Made by a program: the position numbers and the translations under genes
Origin: Bacillota bacterium
GTDB lineage: Bacteria; Bacillota; Clostridia; Acetivibrionales; DSM-1351
DNA: 28,152 nt
Assembly (NCBI GenBank): GCA_023444055.1
Contig: JAEZRV010000014.1
Coordinates: 1-28,152 of the forward strand
Reading direction: 5' to 3'
Notes under the pieces: generated by a model
Seen by the model: only the letters and a program-made list of their open reading frames with translations
Database searches by the model: none
Told to the model about the DNA's origin: nothing
Shown: one piece after another, positions 7,087 to 16,269 of the stretch
Layout: each line of letters opens with the position of its first letter
How positions within the stretch are numbered: the stretch's first letter is position 1

Positions 7087-7959
7087 ATGAAAAAATACAA
7101 AAAGGTTTATATTGAGATAACGAATATTTGTAATCTAAAATGCAATTTTTGCCCTTCTACAAGAAGGCTGTTAAAATATATGCACAAAGAAGAATTTTCG
7201 CATGTTATATCACAGGTAAAACCATTTACCGATTATATATATTTTCATTTGATGGGTGAACCGCTGTTAAACCCTGAAATAGAAAGCTTTTTGAAAATTT
7301 GTCATGACGCAGGGCTAAAGGTGAACATCACCACAAATGGAACTCTTCTAAAAAGAGCAAAGGACATATTGCTTAATGCTCTAGCACTGCGAAAGGTTAG
7401 TATTTCAGTTCACAGCTTTGAGGCGAATGATTCTCCTATTGGGTTGCAACAATATATAGCTGATGTAATGGATTTTGCAAAAGAAGCAAGCGAAAAAGGT
7501 GTGATTTGTGAACTAAGGCTATGGAATGGAGAAAGTGATGGGATACAAGCCAGTAACAATTTAAATGCAGATATAATAAATATGATAGAACAAACTATTA
7601 ATATAGACTTTAGCCTGCAAGCTGCTATGAAGCAGAGCAACAATATCAAGCTTCAAAACAAGTTGTTTTTACAATTAGCAAAAAAATTTGAATGGCCTGA
7701 CATTGATAGAGATGTAATTGATGAAGACGTTTTTTGCTATGGACTAAGAGATCAGTTTGGCGTACTAGTTGATGGAACAGTCGTTCCTTGTTGCTTAGAC
7801 AGCGAAGGTAATATTTCATTAGGCAATATTTTTTCTGAACCTCTAAATGAAATATTAAATTCGGATAGAGCTCAAAAAATATATAATGGTTTTACTGGAA
7901 GAATGGCAGTTGAAGAACTATGTAAAAAGTGCGGTTATGCTAAAAGGCATAAAAGGTAA
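7087..7959 (+). CDS. radical SAM protein with SPASM/twitch-like C-terminus
   Basis: This 290 aa protein carries the CxxxCxxC cluster at Cys15, Cys19 and Cys22 (ITNICNLKCNFC), which binds the [4Fe-4S] that cleaves S-adenosylmethionine. A GEP motif (MGEPLLNPE) and the TTNG strand follow, as in this superfamily. The C-terminal part has Cys217, Cys235-Cys236 and Cys279-x2-Cys282 around GVLVDGTVVPCC and SLGNIF, typical of a SPASM or twitch domain holding an extra Fe-S cluster. Such proteins often modify peptides or act in cofactor maturation, but no precursor peptide gene is evident nearby, so the substrate is unknown. The start at 7087 has AGGAG 5 nt upstream; an in-frame ATG at 7060 has no SD. 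The gene stands alone. Confidence 0.88.
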   Translation: MKKYKKVYIEITNICNLKCNFCPSTRRLLKYMHKEEFSHVISQVKPFTDYIYFHLMGEPLLNPEIESFLKICHDAGLKVNITTNGTLLKRAKDILLNALALRKVSISVHSFEANDSPIGLQQYIADVMDFAKEASEKGVICELRLWNGESDGIQASNNLNADIINMIEQTINIDFSLQAAMKQSNNIKLQNKLFLQLAKKFEWPDIDRDVIDEDVFCYGLRDQFGVLVDGTVVPCCLDSEGNISLGNIFSEPLNEILNSDRAQKIYNGFTGRMAVEELCKKCGYAKRHKR

Positions 7960-8173
7960 GTCATGTATTAAGTCGTGTTATAATTTTGAAGCTTTTATAC
8001 TTTATAAATGATATAATTACTAATAGATTAGCAGAGAATTTGGAGACTAGGTTTATACCATTTTTGCCAAGCAATCACTGTTTATTATATGTAAAGATTA
8101 CAACCCATGAAAGTAATTATATTTGAGTTTATGATAATAGATATGTATGGTTATAAGCGCTGAGAAAATGAAA

Positions 8174-8246
8174 AGGAGGCTAGTTCATGCTAGAACTTCA
8201 ATATAGTTTTGTATTGAATAAAAAGCATGGACATAATTATAAATTG
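8174..8246 (+). promoter_or_regulatory. leader element A, copy 2 (fused to the ABC-F reading frame)
   Basis: AGGAGG (8174-8179) is followed by ATG 8187 within a 9-bp stem, GTTCATGCT 8183-8191 with AGCATGGAC 8224-8232 (one G-U pair). Loop and flank align with the copy at 18206, and the 3' arm reads CATGGACATAATTAT as in copy 1. The mini-ORF has lost its stop and runs into the ABC-F gene. A second mini-ORF (ATG 8228, MDIIIN) ends in a TGA overlapping TTG 8244, the position where a normal-length ABC-F protein would begin. Confidence 0.65.
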
Positions 8247-10181
8247 AACATTTTATCTGCCGAAGGCATTTCAAAAAGCTATAGTGAAAAAATATTATTT
8301 AATGATATATCATTAGGAATAGGCGAAGGAGACAAAATAGGTCTCATTGGTATAAATGGAACAGGTAAAAGTACGCTCTTGAAGGTAATTGCAGGGCTAG
8401 AGACCACTGATACAGGAAGAATAATAAAAGGAAACAGTATCAGAGTAGGTTATCTTGAACAAAGCCCATCATTTGAAGCTGGAACAACTGTGCTTGAGCA
8501 GGTTTTTGTTGGGCCCGCACCTATTATGCAGTTACTACGAGAGTATGAGCTTGTTTTAAAAGAGAGCGAGCAAAATCCAGATGATAATAATATGCAGAAG
8601 CGGTTGTTAGATTTAATGCATAAGATGGATAGCTTGAATGCATGGTCTATAGAAAGCGAAGCAAAGACTATACTGACTAAATTAGGAATCGAAAACTTTA
8701 GCGCCGATGTCGCAACTTTATCTGGTGGACAGAGAAAACGTATTGCGATGGCTGGAGCGTTGATAAATCCTACAGAACTATTGATATTGGACGAGCCTAC
8801 TAACCATATAGATAATGATTCAGTAGATTGGCTTGAGAAGTATTTAAATACCAGAAAAGGTGCTCTTCTGATGGTCACTCATGATAGATATTTCCTTGAG
8901 AGGGTGGCAAATAGAATTATAGAACTCGACCATGGAAGGCTCTACAGTTATCAAGCAAATTACAGTAAGTTTCTAGAAATGAAAGCCGAACGTGAAGAGT
9001 TAGAGCAGGCATCTGAAAGAAAACGTCAAAATTTATTAAGAAATGAACTTGAATGGATCAGGAGAGGTGCTCAAGCACGTTCTACAAAGCAAAAGGCTAG
9101 AATTGAACGGTTTGAAAAGTTACAGGATATTGATGCCCCAATGCAGGATGATAATGTTGAAATTCAGGTGGGCTCTTCAAGGCTAGGCAGAAAAATTATA
9201 GAAATTGAAAACATACAGAAGGCATATGGTGATAAGACAGTTATAACAGATTTCAGCTATATTTTGCTTAGAGATGACAGAATAGGTATAATAGGTCTAA
9301 ATGGAATTGGAAAATCAACATTACTTAGAATAATTACAGGTGAGACTAAGCCTGATATTGGTAGAGTTGAAATTGGGGATACTGTAAAAATAGGCTTTTT
9401 TACACAAGAAAATGCAGATATGGATCAAAGCCTTCGTGTTATAGAGTATATCAGACAGGTTGCAGAAAATATTGAAACAAAGAATGGGAGCATAAGTGCT
9501 TCTCAGATGCTGGAAAGATTTTTATTTGAACCTAGTGTACAGTGGACCCCAATATCAAAGCTTTCCGGCGGAGAAAAAAGAAGGCTATATTTGTTGAAAA
9601 TACTTATGGGAGCACCAAATATTCTTTTGCTTGATGAGCCTACAAATGATTTGGATATTCAGACATTGACTATATTGGAGAGTTATCTTGATGAGTTCCC
9701 AGGAGCAGTGATAACGGTATCTCATGATAGGTATTTTTTAGATAGAATAGCAACAAAGATTTTTTCCTTTGAAGGTGATGGGAATATAAAAAAATATTCC
9801 GGCAATTATTCAGATTATCGTGAATATGCAATAAGTCAAGCTGCTTTAAATGAAGCTCCAAAAAAATATGCTGATGAGAGTAAGGAAGAAAACGCACAAA
9901 ATAAAACAACTAGACAAGGACAAAAAGAAAAGCCACTCAAATTTACTTTCAAGGAACAAAAGGAATTTGAAGAGATAGATGGTTTAATAGCGAAGCAAGA
10001 AAGTGAGCTAGAAAAACTGAAGGGGGAAATAGATAAATCCTCTAGCGATTTTTCGAAACTTCAAGAGCTATTGGCAAAGCAGCAGCAATTAGAGGGACAG
10101 TTGGAAAATTCAATGGAGCGATGGACTTATTTATATGAATTGGCGGATAAAATTGAAAAGAGCAAAAATGGTAACACATAG
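8187..10181 (+). CDS. ABC-F family ATPase (Uup/EttA-like)
   Basis: This 664 aa soluble tandem ABC ATPase has no membrane domain. In this numbering Walker A1 is GINGTGKS at 55-62, signature LSGGQ 178-182, Walker B LLILDEP 198-204 and Walker A2 GLNGIGKST 370-378. A second LSGGEKRR, LLLDEPTNDLD and SHDRYFLDRI follow. The charged linker (about 260-320) corresponds to the ABC-F interdomain arm, and a Lys/Glu-rich coiled coil (about 570-660) resembles the Uup C-terminal domain. ABC-F proteins act on the ribosome in translation or antibiotic protection; which applies here is unclear. ATG 8187 has a good SD, but residues 1-19 come from leader element A. The family-like start would be TTG 8244 (NILSAEGISKSY). 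Confidence 0.9.
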   Translation: MLELQYSFVLNKKHGHNYKLNILSAEGISKSYSEKILFNDISLGIGEGDKIGLIGINGTGKSTLLKVIAGLETTDTGRIIKGNSIRVGYLEQSPSFEAGTTVLEQVFVGPAPIMQLLREYELVLKESEQNPDDNNMQKRLLDLMHKMDSLNAWSIESEAKTILTKLGIENFSADVATLSGGQRKRIAMAGALINPTELLILDEPTNHIDNDSVDWLEKYLNTRKGALLMVTHDRYFLERVANRIIELDHGRLYSYQANYSKFLEMKAEREELEQASERKRQNLLRNELEWIRRGAQARSTKQKARIERFEKLQDIDAPMQDDNVEIQVGSSRLGRKIIEIENIQKAYGDKTVITDFSYILLRDDRIGIIGLNGIGKSTLLRIITGETKPDIGRVEIGDTVKIGFFTQENADMDQSLRVIEYIRQVAENIETKNGSISASQMLERFLFEPSVQWTPISKLSGGEKRRLYLLKILMGAPNILLLDEPTNDLDIQTLTILESYLDEFPGAVITVSHDRYFLDRIATKIFSFEGDGNIKKYSGNYSDYREYAISQAALNEAPKKYADESKEENAQNKTTRQGQKEKPLKFTFKEQKEFEEIDGLIAKQESELEKLKGEIDKSSSDFSKLQELLAKQQQLEGQLENSMERWTYLYELADKIEKSKNGNT

Positions 10182-10297
10182 CGAACAAAATAGTTTATTT
10201 TACGGGATGTAGCTTTGTTTTTTTTCGAAACAATGTGAAACTTAAGAAAACGATTGCTTATTAAACATAAATATGCTGTAACAATTAGAAGTTAAGT

Positions 10298-10360
10298 GAA
10301 GGTGCCGAGTCCATGTCATTTCTTTCATGATGTTTTGTGCAGAATGTTGGACATGGACAT
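10298..10360 (+). promoter_or_regulatory. leader element A, copy 3
   Basis: An SD-like GAAGGTG at 10298-10304 precedes ATG 10313 of a five-codon mini-ORF (MSFLS, stop 10328-10330). The ATG is inside a perfect 9-bp stem, GTCCATGTC 10309-10317 with GACATGGAC 10350-10358. The 3' arm opens a second mini-ORF (ATG 10354, MDIFI, TAA). The helicase gene has its own RBS 20 bp further on. Compared with copy 1, two stem pairs change from C-G to T-A. Confidence 0.7.
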
Positions 10361-10385
10361 ATTTATATAAAAAAAAGGAGAACAG

Positions 10386-11900
10386 ATGGAACAGTTATTT
10401 GAAGCTATGGAACTAAATAAGTCCCTTGTTGATGCACTTAAGAAGGTTAATATTACAGTACCAACTGAGATTCAGGCTAAGGCAATACCTGAAGCACAAC
10501 AAAACAAGGATTTGATAATTCAGTCGGAAACAGGAACTGGCAAGACTCTTGCATATCTGCTTCCGCTTTTCGAGAAGATAGATACACAGAAGAAAGAAAT
10601 GCAGGCGATAATACTTGTGCCAACTCATGAGTTAGCTATACAGGTCGAACGGCAGATAGAAATGCTATCTCAAAATTCTGAGTTAAAGGCGACATCTACA
10701 CCTATTATAGGTGATGTAAATATTCAAAGGCAAATAGAAAAGCTTAAGCTTAAACCACATATAATTGTTGGGACAGCAGGCAGAATACTTGAATTGATTC
10801 AAAAAAAGAAGATTTCTGCACATACACTTAAAACTATTATTATAGATGAAGCCGATAGGTTGCTTGATGATAGCTATATTGAGGGGACAAAAGCCGTTAT
10901 TAAGACAACACTAAAGGAGAGGCAGGTACTTATTTGCTCTGCCAGTATATCTGTACGTACAATTGAGCGAGCAAAGCTGTTTATGAAGGAGCCGTTGTTA
11001 ATAAAGAGTAGCCCAAAGATGCAGGTTCCAGATACAATTGAACATATATATTTTGTGGCAGAGCAGCGTGATAAATTAGAAGTACTGAGAAAGCTTGTTA
11101 GAATGATAAACCCACAAAAGGCTATTGCGTTTTGCGGCAGTGGGGAGGACATTGAAGAAGCTACTGAAAAGTTAAAGTATCATAAGTTAAAGGCAGAAAG
11201 CATGCATGGTTCAAATATAAAGATGGACAGAAAAAAGACAATGGATGCCTTTAAATCAGGAAAGGTACAGATATTGGTTGCCACAGACCTTGCAGCAAGA
11301 GGTCTTGATATAGAGGGCGTAACTCATATAATTAATTTGGATATACCGGAACGTTCTATGGAATACCTGCATAGGGCTGGTAGAACTGGTAGAAATGGCA
11401 ATCCAGGTGTTACAATATCTATTGTAACAGAAAAGGAAATTGAATTTATAAAGCAATACGAAAGAGAATTAAATATCAAAATAACGCCAAAGTCAATGAA
11501 AGATGGTGTTATGGTGGAATATAAAAAGAGTTCTAAAAAGAATAGCTATAACCGTGATGACAACCAAGCTGCCGGTAATGTTCAACAAAGCACACGAAAA
11601 GCTCGCTCAAAAACAGAGGGCAAAGCAACTCGGAGCAATAAATCTAGTATAAACGGGAAGCAATCAACTAACGGTGGCAAGAACCAATATGGCAAACAAA
11701 CCGTAAGCTTTAGCAGTGAGGATAAGCCTGCATCGAGTAGCTCAAATGCCAGGCCATTTTCAAAACGCAACAGTAAAGATAAGCCGACAGTGAGTCATAG
11801 CAAAAATGATAAAACAACAGTAAGTCATAGCTCAAATGGTAAGCCATCACCAAATAGTGATACAAAAAGCAAACCTATGGTATTTAGAAAACCTAAATAG
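10386..11900 (+). CDS. DEAD-box ATP-dependent RNA helicase
   Basis: This 504 aa protein has all core motifs: Q motif (TEIQ, Gln30), motif I SETGTGKT 47-54, Ia PTHELAIQ, Ib GTAGRI, II DEAD 154-157, III SAS 185-187 (the usual form is SAT), V ATDLAARGLDI and VI HRAGRTGRNG. The core ends near residue 365. The remaining roughly 130 residues are a basic, Ser/Asn/Lys-rich low-complexity tail with short repeats, probably an RNA-binding or phase-separating tail as in CshA-type helicases. Roles of such enzymes are ribosome assembly, mRNA decay and cold adaptation. AAAGGAG 5 nt before the ATG supports the start. Leader element A lies directly upstream. Confidence 0.93.
   Translation: MEQLFEAMELNKSLVDALKKVNITVPTEIQAKAIPEAQQNKDLIIQSETGTGKTLAYLLPLFEKIDTQKKEMQAIILVPTHELAIQVERQIEMLSQNSELKATSTPIIGDVNIQRQIEKLKLKPHIIVGTAGRILELIQKKKISAHTLKTIIIDEADRLLDDSYIEGTKAVIKTTLKERQVLICSASISVRTIERAKLFMKEPLLIKSSPKMQVPDTIEHIYFVAEQRDKLEVLRKLVRMINPQKAIAFCGSGEDIEEATEKLKYHKLKAESMHGSNIKMDRKKTMDAFKSGKVQILVATDLAARGLDIEGVTHIINLDIPERSMEYLHRAGRTGRNGNPGVTISIVTEKEIEFIKQYERELNIKITPKSMKDGVMVEYKKSSKKNSYNRDDNQAAGNVQQSTRKARSKTEGKATRSNKSSINGKQSTNGGKNQYGKQTVSFSSEDKPASSSSNARPFSKRNSKDKPTVSHSKNDKTTVSHSSNGKPSPNSDTKSKPMVFRKPK
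11778..11837 (+). repeat. 30-bp direct repeat in the helicase tail
   Basis: Two in-frame 30-bp units (11778-11807 and 11808-11837) encode DKPTVSHSKN and DKTTVSHSSN. A degenerate third (GKPSPNSDTK) follows, and related SSSN/KP pieces precede. The pattern suggests expansion of the disordered tail by unit duplication. Confidence 0.7.
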
Positions 11901-11970
11901 ATAATGGTTGTAGCTAAAGAGGGGTTAGTTGACAGAAGGAAAAAATAAGATAATTAGGAGGTTAAGTCTA

Positions 11971-12873
11971 TTGGAAACAACAACTATACCAAAAGCATGG
12001 GAAAATATAATGGACTCAGCAAGCTTTATACCAATTACAAGTATGAAGTCTATTGAGCGTTATCATGATACACGTTGGACAAGGGGACTTAGCATTCATG
12101 AAACTTTTGAAATGGTATATATTAAGTCTGGAGAAGGTTTATTTGAAATTGGCGATCAAAGTGTAGAAGTTGGCTCTAATGATATAGTTATAATTAAACC
12201 CCATCAGCATCACCAGTTAAATGCGAAGTCAGAACATGGCTGTGACTTTATTGTATTATATTTCAAATTCGTGAGTAAGGCTCATAAAGATTTATCTGAG
12301 ACATCGCTGGCTGATTTTATTAACTTCGTAAGTGGTAAAGCTTCTGGTGCATTTATAAATCTTAAGGTGAGTCAAAAAAATGATATTATAGTACTTTTAA
12401 ATAGAATACTGGAGGAAAAATCAAGCGATCAACTGGGAAGTGACTTGCTGAATTATTTGATGTTAATGGAGTTGTTTGTGCTAATTTCCAGAGCGCTAAA
12501 GGCTGAATGGGAGAATAGCATAAAAAATAAAAGCCCAAAGATAAAAGAACTTATGCAATCAGCTATACAGTTTGTTCAAAATAATTATGAGAGAGAAATA
12601 TCAATTACTGATATTGCGAGATATGTTTTTTTAAGCCCCAGCTATTTTACAAGAGCGTTTAAAGAAGAAACAGGTTTTAGTCCAATGCAATATCTACTTA
12701 ATATAAGAATCAAGCGATCTTGCGAGCTACTTGAAGAAACGGACTTAAAAGTGGCAGATATAGCACATTGCGTAGGCTTTTCCAACCAGCAAAGATTTAA
12801 TGATATATTTAAAAAACAAATGAAAATGACTCCTATGCAATATAGAAATACGGCAAAAAACATTCAAAATTAA
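11971..12873 (+). CDS. AraC-family transcriptional regulator
   Basis: This 300 aa protein from a TTG start has an N-terminal cupin-like sensor (about residues 25-110, with a GEGLFEIGDQ strand and HQHHQL) and a C-terminal double helix-turn-helix (about 200-298). The latter includes SITDIARYVFLSPSYFTRAF and VADIAHCVGFSNQQRFNDIF, the two AraC HTH signatures. It binds DNA and responds to an unknown small ligand, often a sugar. TTG 11971 is chosen because AGGAGG lies at 11956-11961. A longer form from TTG 11929 is possible. It sits between the helicase and the leu genes and ends at a strong terminator, so it is a separate unit from leuC; a regulatory link is not shown. Confidence 0.9.
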   Translation: METTTIPKAWENIMDSASFIPITSMKSIERYHDTRWTRGLSIHETFEMVYIKSGEGLFEIGDQSVEVGSNDIVIIKPHQHHQLNAKSEHGCDFIVLYFKFVSKAHKDLSETSLADFINFVSGKASGAFINLKVSQKNDIIVLLNRILEEKSSDQLGSDLLNYLMLMELFVLISRALKAEWENSIKNKSPKIKELMQSAIQFVQNNYEREISITDIARYVFLSPSYFTRAFKEETGFSPMQYLLNIRIKRSCELLEETDLKVADIAHCVGFSNQQRFNDIFKKQMKMTPMQYRNTAKNIQN

Positions 12874-12899
12874 TAAAAATGACGATAAATAACAGGAAG

Positions 12900-12956
12900 A
12901 ACACTTTTTAGTATTAATATATAATTGCTACATGACAATACTAAAAAGTGTTTTTT
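12900..12956 (+). terminator. rho-independent terminator after the AraC gene
   Basis: A perfect 16-bp stem pairs 12900-12915 with 12937-12952 (start AACACTTTTTAG, end CTAAAAAGTGTT) and is followed by TTTT. It lies 27 bp after the regulator stop. Confidence 0.85.
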
Positions 12957-12977
12957 ATTAAACAAGCAAATGTAGGC

Positions 12978-13082
12978 TTGACAAATTGGTTATTTTAATA
13001 AGTTTTATATGTCAACCGAAATATTAATTCTGCTTTTTCATTAGTAGGAATTAATGTCCATATGACTAGGATATTGATATCC
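12978..13082 (+). promoter_or_regulatory. leuC upstream region with three inverted repeats
   Basis: The leader holds TTGACA (12978-12983) mirrored by TGTCAA (13010-13015). It also holds ATTAATTC (13023-13030) mirrored by GAATTAAT (13048-13055), and GGATATTGATATCC (13069-13082, 6+2+6). TTGACA could be a -35 box, but no good -10 stands at 17 nt. There is no T-box specifier or GGUGG motif. The dyads could be operators for an unidentified regulator. Confidence 0.4.
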
Positions 13083-13144
13083 AAATTAACATCCTTTATA
13101 TGAAATTTAGTGTGAGACTTTAAGAGAAAGAGGAGGCGTTATAT

Positions 13145-14407
13145 ATGGGAATGACAATGACACAAAAAATCCTTGCAGCTCATGCAGGTATGAATTCAGT
13201 GAAGCCGGGACAACTTATAAAAGCAAAGCTTGATATGGTTTTAGGAAATGATATTACTACACCGGTTGCTATTAAGGAATTTGATAAGGTTGGGATAGAT
13301 AGAGTATTTGATATAAATAAGATTGCAATAGTTCCTGACCACTTTACACCAAACAAGGACATAAAGTCTGCAGAACAGGTTAAGCTTTGTAGAGAGTTTG
13401 CAAAGAGAATGGGCATTGTAAACTTCTTCGAAGTAGGTCAAATGGGGGTTGAACATGCGTTGCTTCCAGAAAGAGGACTTGTAGTATCAGGAGATGTAGT
13501 TATTGGTGCTGATTCACACACCTGTACATATGGTGCGTTGGGCGCGTTTTCAACAGGAATTGGAAGTACTGATATGGCAGCTGGAATGGCTACTGGAGAA
13601 GCCTGGTTTAAGGTTCCAGAGGCAATTAAATTTGTACTCAAAGGAAAACGACGTAAATGGGTTGGAGGAAAAGATGTAATTCTTCATATTATCGGTATGA
13701 TTGGTGTGGATGGTGCATTATATAAATCAATGGAGTTTACTGGTGACGGTTGCCATGAACTTTCTATGGATGATAGATTTACAATTGCTAATATGGCAAT
13801 TGAGGCAGGTGCTAAGAATGGAATATTCGAGGTTGATGAAAAAACTGAAGAATATGTAAAAGAGCACTCTATAAGAAGCTATAAAGCTTATAAAGCAGAT
13901 GAAGATGCAGAGTATTGTTCAGTTTATGAGATTGATTTAGACACAATTAAACCGACTGTTGCATTCCCACATCTTCCTGAAAATGCTCGTACAATAGATA
14001 ATGTAGGTGATATCAAGATCAATCAAGTAGTTATTGGCTCATGTACAAATGGAAGAATTGAAGATATGAGAATTGCTGCTGAGGTATTAAAAGGCCGAAA
14101 GGTGCATGAGGATGTACGTTGTATTATCATTCCTGCTACTCAGAAGATTTGGAAACAGGCTATGAATGAAGGATTATTTGATATATTTATTGACTCGGGG
14201 GCAGCTGTAAGTACACCTACCTGTGGACCTTGCCTAGGAGGACATATGGGAATCTTGGCAAAAGGCGAAAGAGCAGTTTCCACTACAAACAGAAACTTTG
14301 TGGGACGTATGGGACATCCTGAAAGTGAAGTTTACTTGGCAAGCCCTGCAATAGCAGCAGCTTCAGCAGTTCTTGGGAAAATAGCGGGACCAGAGGAATT
14401 GGATTAA
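13145..14407 (+). CDS. leuC: 3-isopropylmalate dehydratase large subunit
   Basis: This 420 aa subunit matches the length of the bacterial/archaeal short-type LeuC. With LeuD it isomerises 2-isopropylmalate to 3-isopropylmalate in leucine synthesis. The [4Fe-4S] ligands are Cys300 (IGSCTNGR), Cys360 and Cys363 (PTCGPCLGG). The aconitase-family stretch GADSHTCTYGALGAFSTGIG is at 121-140. GAGGAGG 8 nt upstream supports the start. It is first in leuC-leuD-leuB; leuA is not in the window. Expression is probably from the promoter region after 12960. Confidence 0.97.
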   Translation: MGMTMTQKILAAHAGMNSVKPGQLIKAKLDMVLGNDITTPVAIKEFDKVGIDRVFDINKIAIVPDHFTPNKDIKSAEQVKLCREFAKRMGIVNFFEVGQMGVEHALLPERGLVVSGDVVIGADSHTCTYGALGAFSTGIGSTDMAAGMATGEAWFKVPEAIKFVLKGKRRKWVGGKDVILHIIGMIGVDGALYKSMEFTGDGCHELSMDDRFTIANMAIEAGAKNGIFEVDEKTEEYVKEHSIRSYKAYKADEDAEYCSVYEIDLDTIKPTVAFPHLPENARTIDNVGDIKINQVVIGSCTNGRIEDMRIAAEVLKGRKVHEDVRCIIIPATQKIWKQAMNEGLFDIFIDSGAAVSTPTCGPCLGGHMGILAKGERAVSTTNRNFVGRMGHPESEVYLASPAIAAASAVLGKIAGPEELD

Positions 14408-14581
14408 TTAAAATATTAGTATGGTTAAATGAATGGTTTATTACAGGATATCTTGAGAACGAAGAAAATTTGGCTTGCACAGAAGCGTTGAGCAAAGCGA
14501 ATTTTTGGAGGATTATATCAGATACATGTACCCAAGTCAGTAAAGCTAAGTGAACGACTATGAGTGTGAGGAGGCAAAAAT

Positions 14582-15067
14582 ATGAATGCTAAAGGCAAAG
14601 TTATAAAATATGGAAACAACGTTGATACAGACGTTATTATACCTGCAAGATATTTAAACACATCTGATCCTGCTGAGTTGGCAAGTCATTGTATGGAGGA
14701 TTTAGATGATAAATTTACAGAGAGAGTTCAAAAAGGTGATGTAATGGTGGCAGGTAAGAACTTTGGTTGCGGCTCTTCCAGAGAACATGCTCCAATTTCT
14801 ATTAAAGCAGCAGGGATATCTTGCGTTATTGCTGAGACTTTCGCCAGAATTTTTTATAGAAATTCAATCAATATAGGACTTCCGATTATAGAGTGTCCTG
14901 AAGCAGCTATAGATATAAATGATGGAGATGAGGTGGAGGTTGATTTCGATAAAGGAAACATCAAGAACCTTACAACAGGTAAAACCTATCAAGGTCAGCC
15001 TTTCCCTGAATTTATGCAAGAGATAATTTCTGCAGACGGACTAATTAATTACATTAAAAAAGCTTAA
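14582..15067 (+). CDS. leuD: 3-isopropylmalate dehydratase small subunit
   Basis: This 161 aa partner of LeuC supplies the swivel domain. The diagnostic segment GKNFGCGSSREHAP lies near residue 60, followed by ETFARIFYRNSINIGLP. GAGGAGG 7 nt before the ATG sets the start. It lies 174 bp after leuC; that gap contains a small ORF (ATG 14534, MYPSQ) and a stray GGAGG (14507) but no clear terminator. Length and motifs are normal. Confidence 0.97.
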   Translation: MNAKGKVIKYGNNVDTDVIIPARYLNTSDPAELASHCMEDLDDKFTERVQKGDVMVAGKNFGCGSSREHAPISIKAAGISCVIAETFARIFYRNSINIGLPIIECPEAAIDINDGDEVEVDFDKGNIKNLTTGKTYQGQPFPEFMQEIISADGLINYIKKA

Positions 15068-15198
15068 ATTTAATCGAGAATAGCAAAATTTAAAACAAAG
15101 TGCTCGGATGCTAATACAAAAAAATCTTATCAAATAAAGATAGTTTTTAAGTTAGTACGATGTATTTACGTTACTGTAAGAAGAATGGAGATGGGAAA

Positions 15199-16269
15199 AT
15201 GAATTACAAAATTACTGTACTGCCAGGAGATGGTATTGGACCTGATATAGTTTCTGAAGCTTTAGAGGTTTTGAAAGTAATTGGACAGAAATATGGTCAT
15301 AGCTTTGAACTTACAGAAGCGGATCTTGGAGGAATAGCAATAGACAAACATGGAGTACCGCTCCCACAGTCTACAATAGATGCTTGTAAGAGCAGCGATG
15401 CTGTATTATTAGGGGCTGTAGGTGGTCCTAAATGGGATAAAGTACCTGGGAATCTAAGACCTGAAGCTGGCTTGCTTGGAATTAGAGCAGCTTTAGGACT
15501 ATATGCAAATCTAAGACCTGCTATTATATATAGTGCTTTGAAGGATGCTTCTCCACTGAAAACAGAAATAATTAGTAATGGAATTGATATTATGGTTATT
15601 CGTGAGTTAACTGGTGGAATATATTTTGGCAAAAGGGGCAGACTTGAAACAGATGGCGTAGATGCTGCTTTTGATACAGAAATGTACAATAGAACAGAGA
15701 TTGAGAGAATAGCAAAGGTTGGCTTTGAAACAGCTATGAAGCGTGGTAAGAAGTTAATGTCTGTAGATAAAGCAAATGTATTGGAAAGCTCAAGATTTTG
15801 GAGGCAGGTAGTGGAAGAAGTTGCGAAGGATTATCCGGAGGTAACTTTAAGCCACATGTATGTAGACAATGCAGCAATGCAGCTTGTGAGAAATCCTGCA
15901 CAGTTTGATGTAGTACTCACAAGCAACATATTCGGAGATATATTGTCTGATGAGGCTTCGATGATAACAGGGTCTATAGGAATGTTGCCATCTGCAAGTT
16001 TAGGAGCTACGAAGCTTGGATTATATGAACCAATACATGGTTCAGCGCCAGATATTGCAGGACAGGATAAAGCAAATCCAATAGCCACAATACTTTCTAT
16101 TGCAATGATGCTCAGATATTCACTTGACTTATCTGAGGAAGCTGATGCTATAGAAAAGGCAGTAGTTAGTGTATTAGATAAAGGCTATAGAACAGGTGAC
16201 ATTGCATCAGCCGGAACTACTGTTGTTGGAACAAAAGAAATGGGAAGAATTATTAGGGAAGAGCTTTAG
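15199..16269 (+). CDS. leuB: 3-isopropylmalate dehydrogenase
   Basis: This 356 aa NAD-dependent enzyme oxidatively decarboxylates 3-isopropylmalate. It begins MNYKITVLPGDGIGPDIV, the standard LeuB N-terminus, and carries RELTGGIYFG, the SVDKANVL segment, DNAAMQLVRNP and IFGDILSDEAS, which line the substrate, metal and NAD sites. The start at 15199 has GGAGATGG just upstream; an in-frame ATG at 15160 would add 13 residues unlike the family. It is the last gene of the leu operon. A histidine-kinase remnant begins immediately after the stop. Confidence 0.96.
   Translation: MNYKITVLPGDGIGPDIVSEALEVLKVIGQKYGHSFELTEADLGGIAIDKHGVPLPQSTIDACKSSDAVLLGAVGGPKWDKVPGNLRPEAGLLGIRAALGLYANLRPAIIYSALKDASPLKTEIISNGIDIMVIRELTGGIYFGKRGRLETDGVDAAFDTEMYNRTEIERIAKVGFETAMKRGKKLMSVDKANVLESSRFWRQVVEEVAKDYPEVTLSHMYVDNAAMQLVRNPAQFDVVLTSNIFGDILSDEASMITGSIGMLPSASLGATKLGLYEPIHGSAPDIAGQDKANPIATILSIAMMLRYSLDLSEEADAIEKAVVSVLDKGYRTGDIASAGTTVVGTKEMGRIIREEL

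Noticed and set aside
6912..7100. 62 aa minus-strand hydrophobic ORF before the radical SAM gene
   Set aside because: It overlaps the radical SAM start and its hairpin leader, and its composition reflects AT-rich DNA.
10298..10360. Element A as a hammerhead or other self-cleaving ribozyme
   Set aside because: The conserved CUGAUGA and GAAA cores are absent, and the conserved parts are SD, start codons and stem.
12978..13006. Standard sigma-A promoter for leuC from TTGACA at 12978
   Set aside because: No acceptable -10 box lies 16-18 nt downstream.
15297..15689. 130 aa minus-strand ORF inside leuB
   Set aside because: It is a shadow of leuB, which has clear family motifs on the plus strand.
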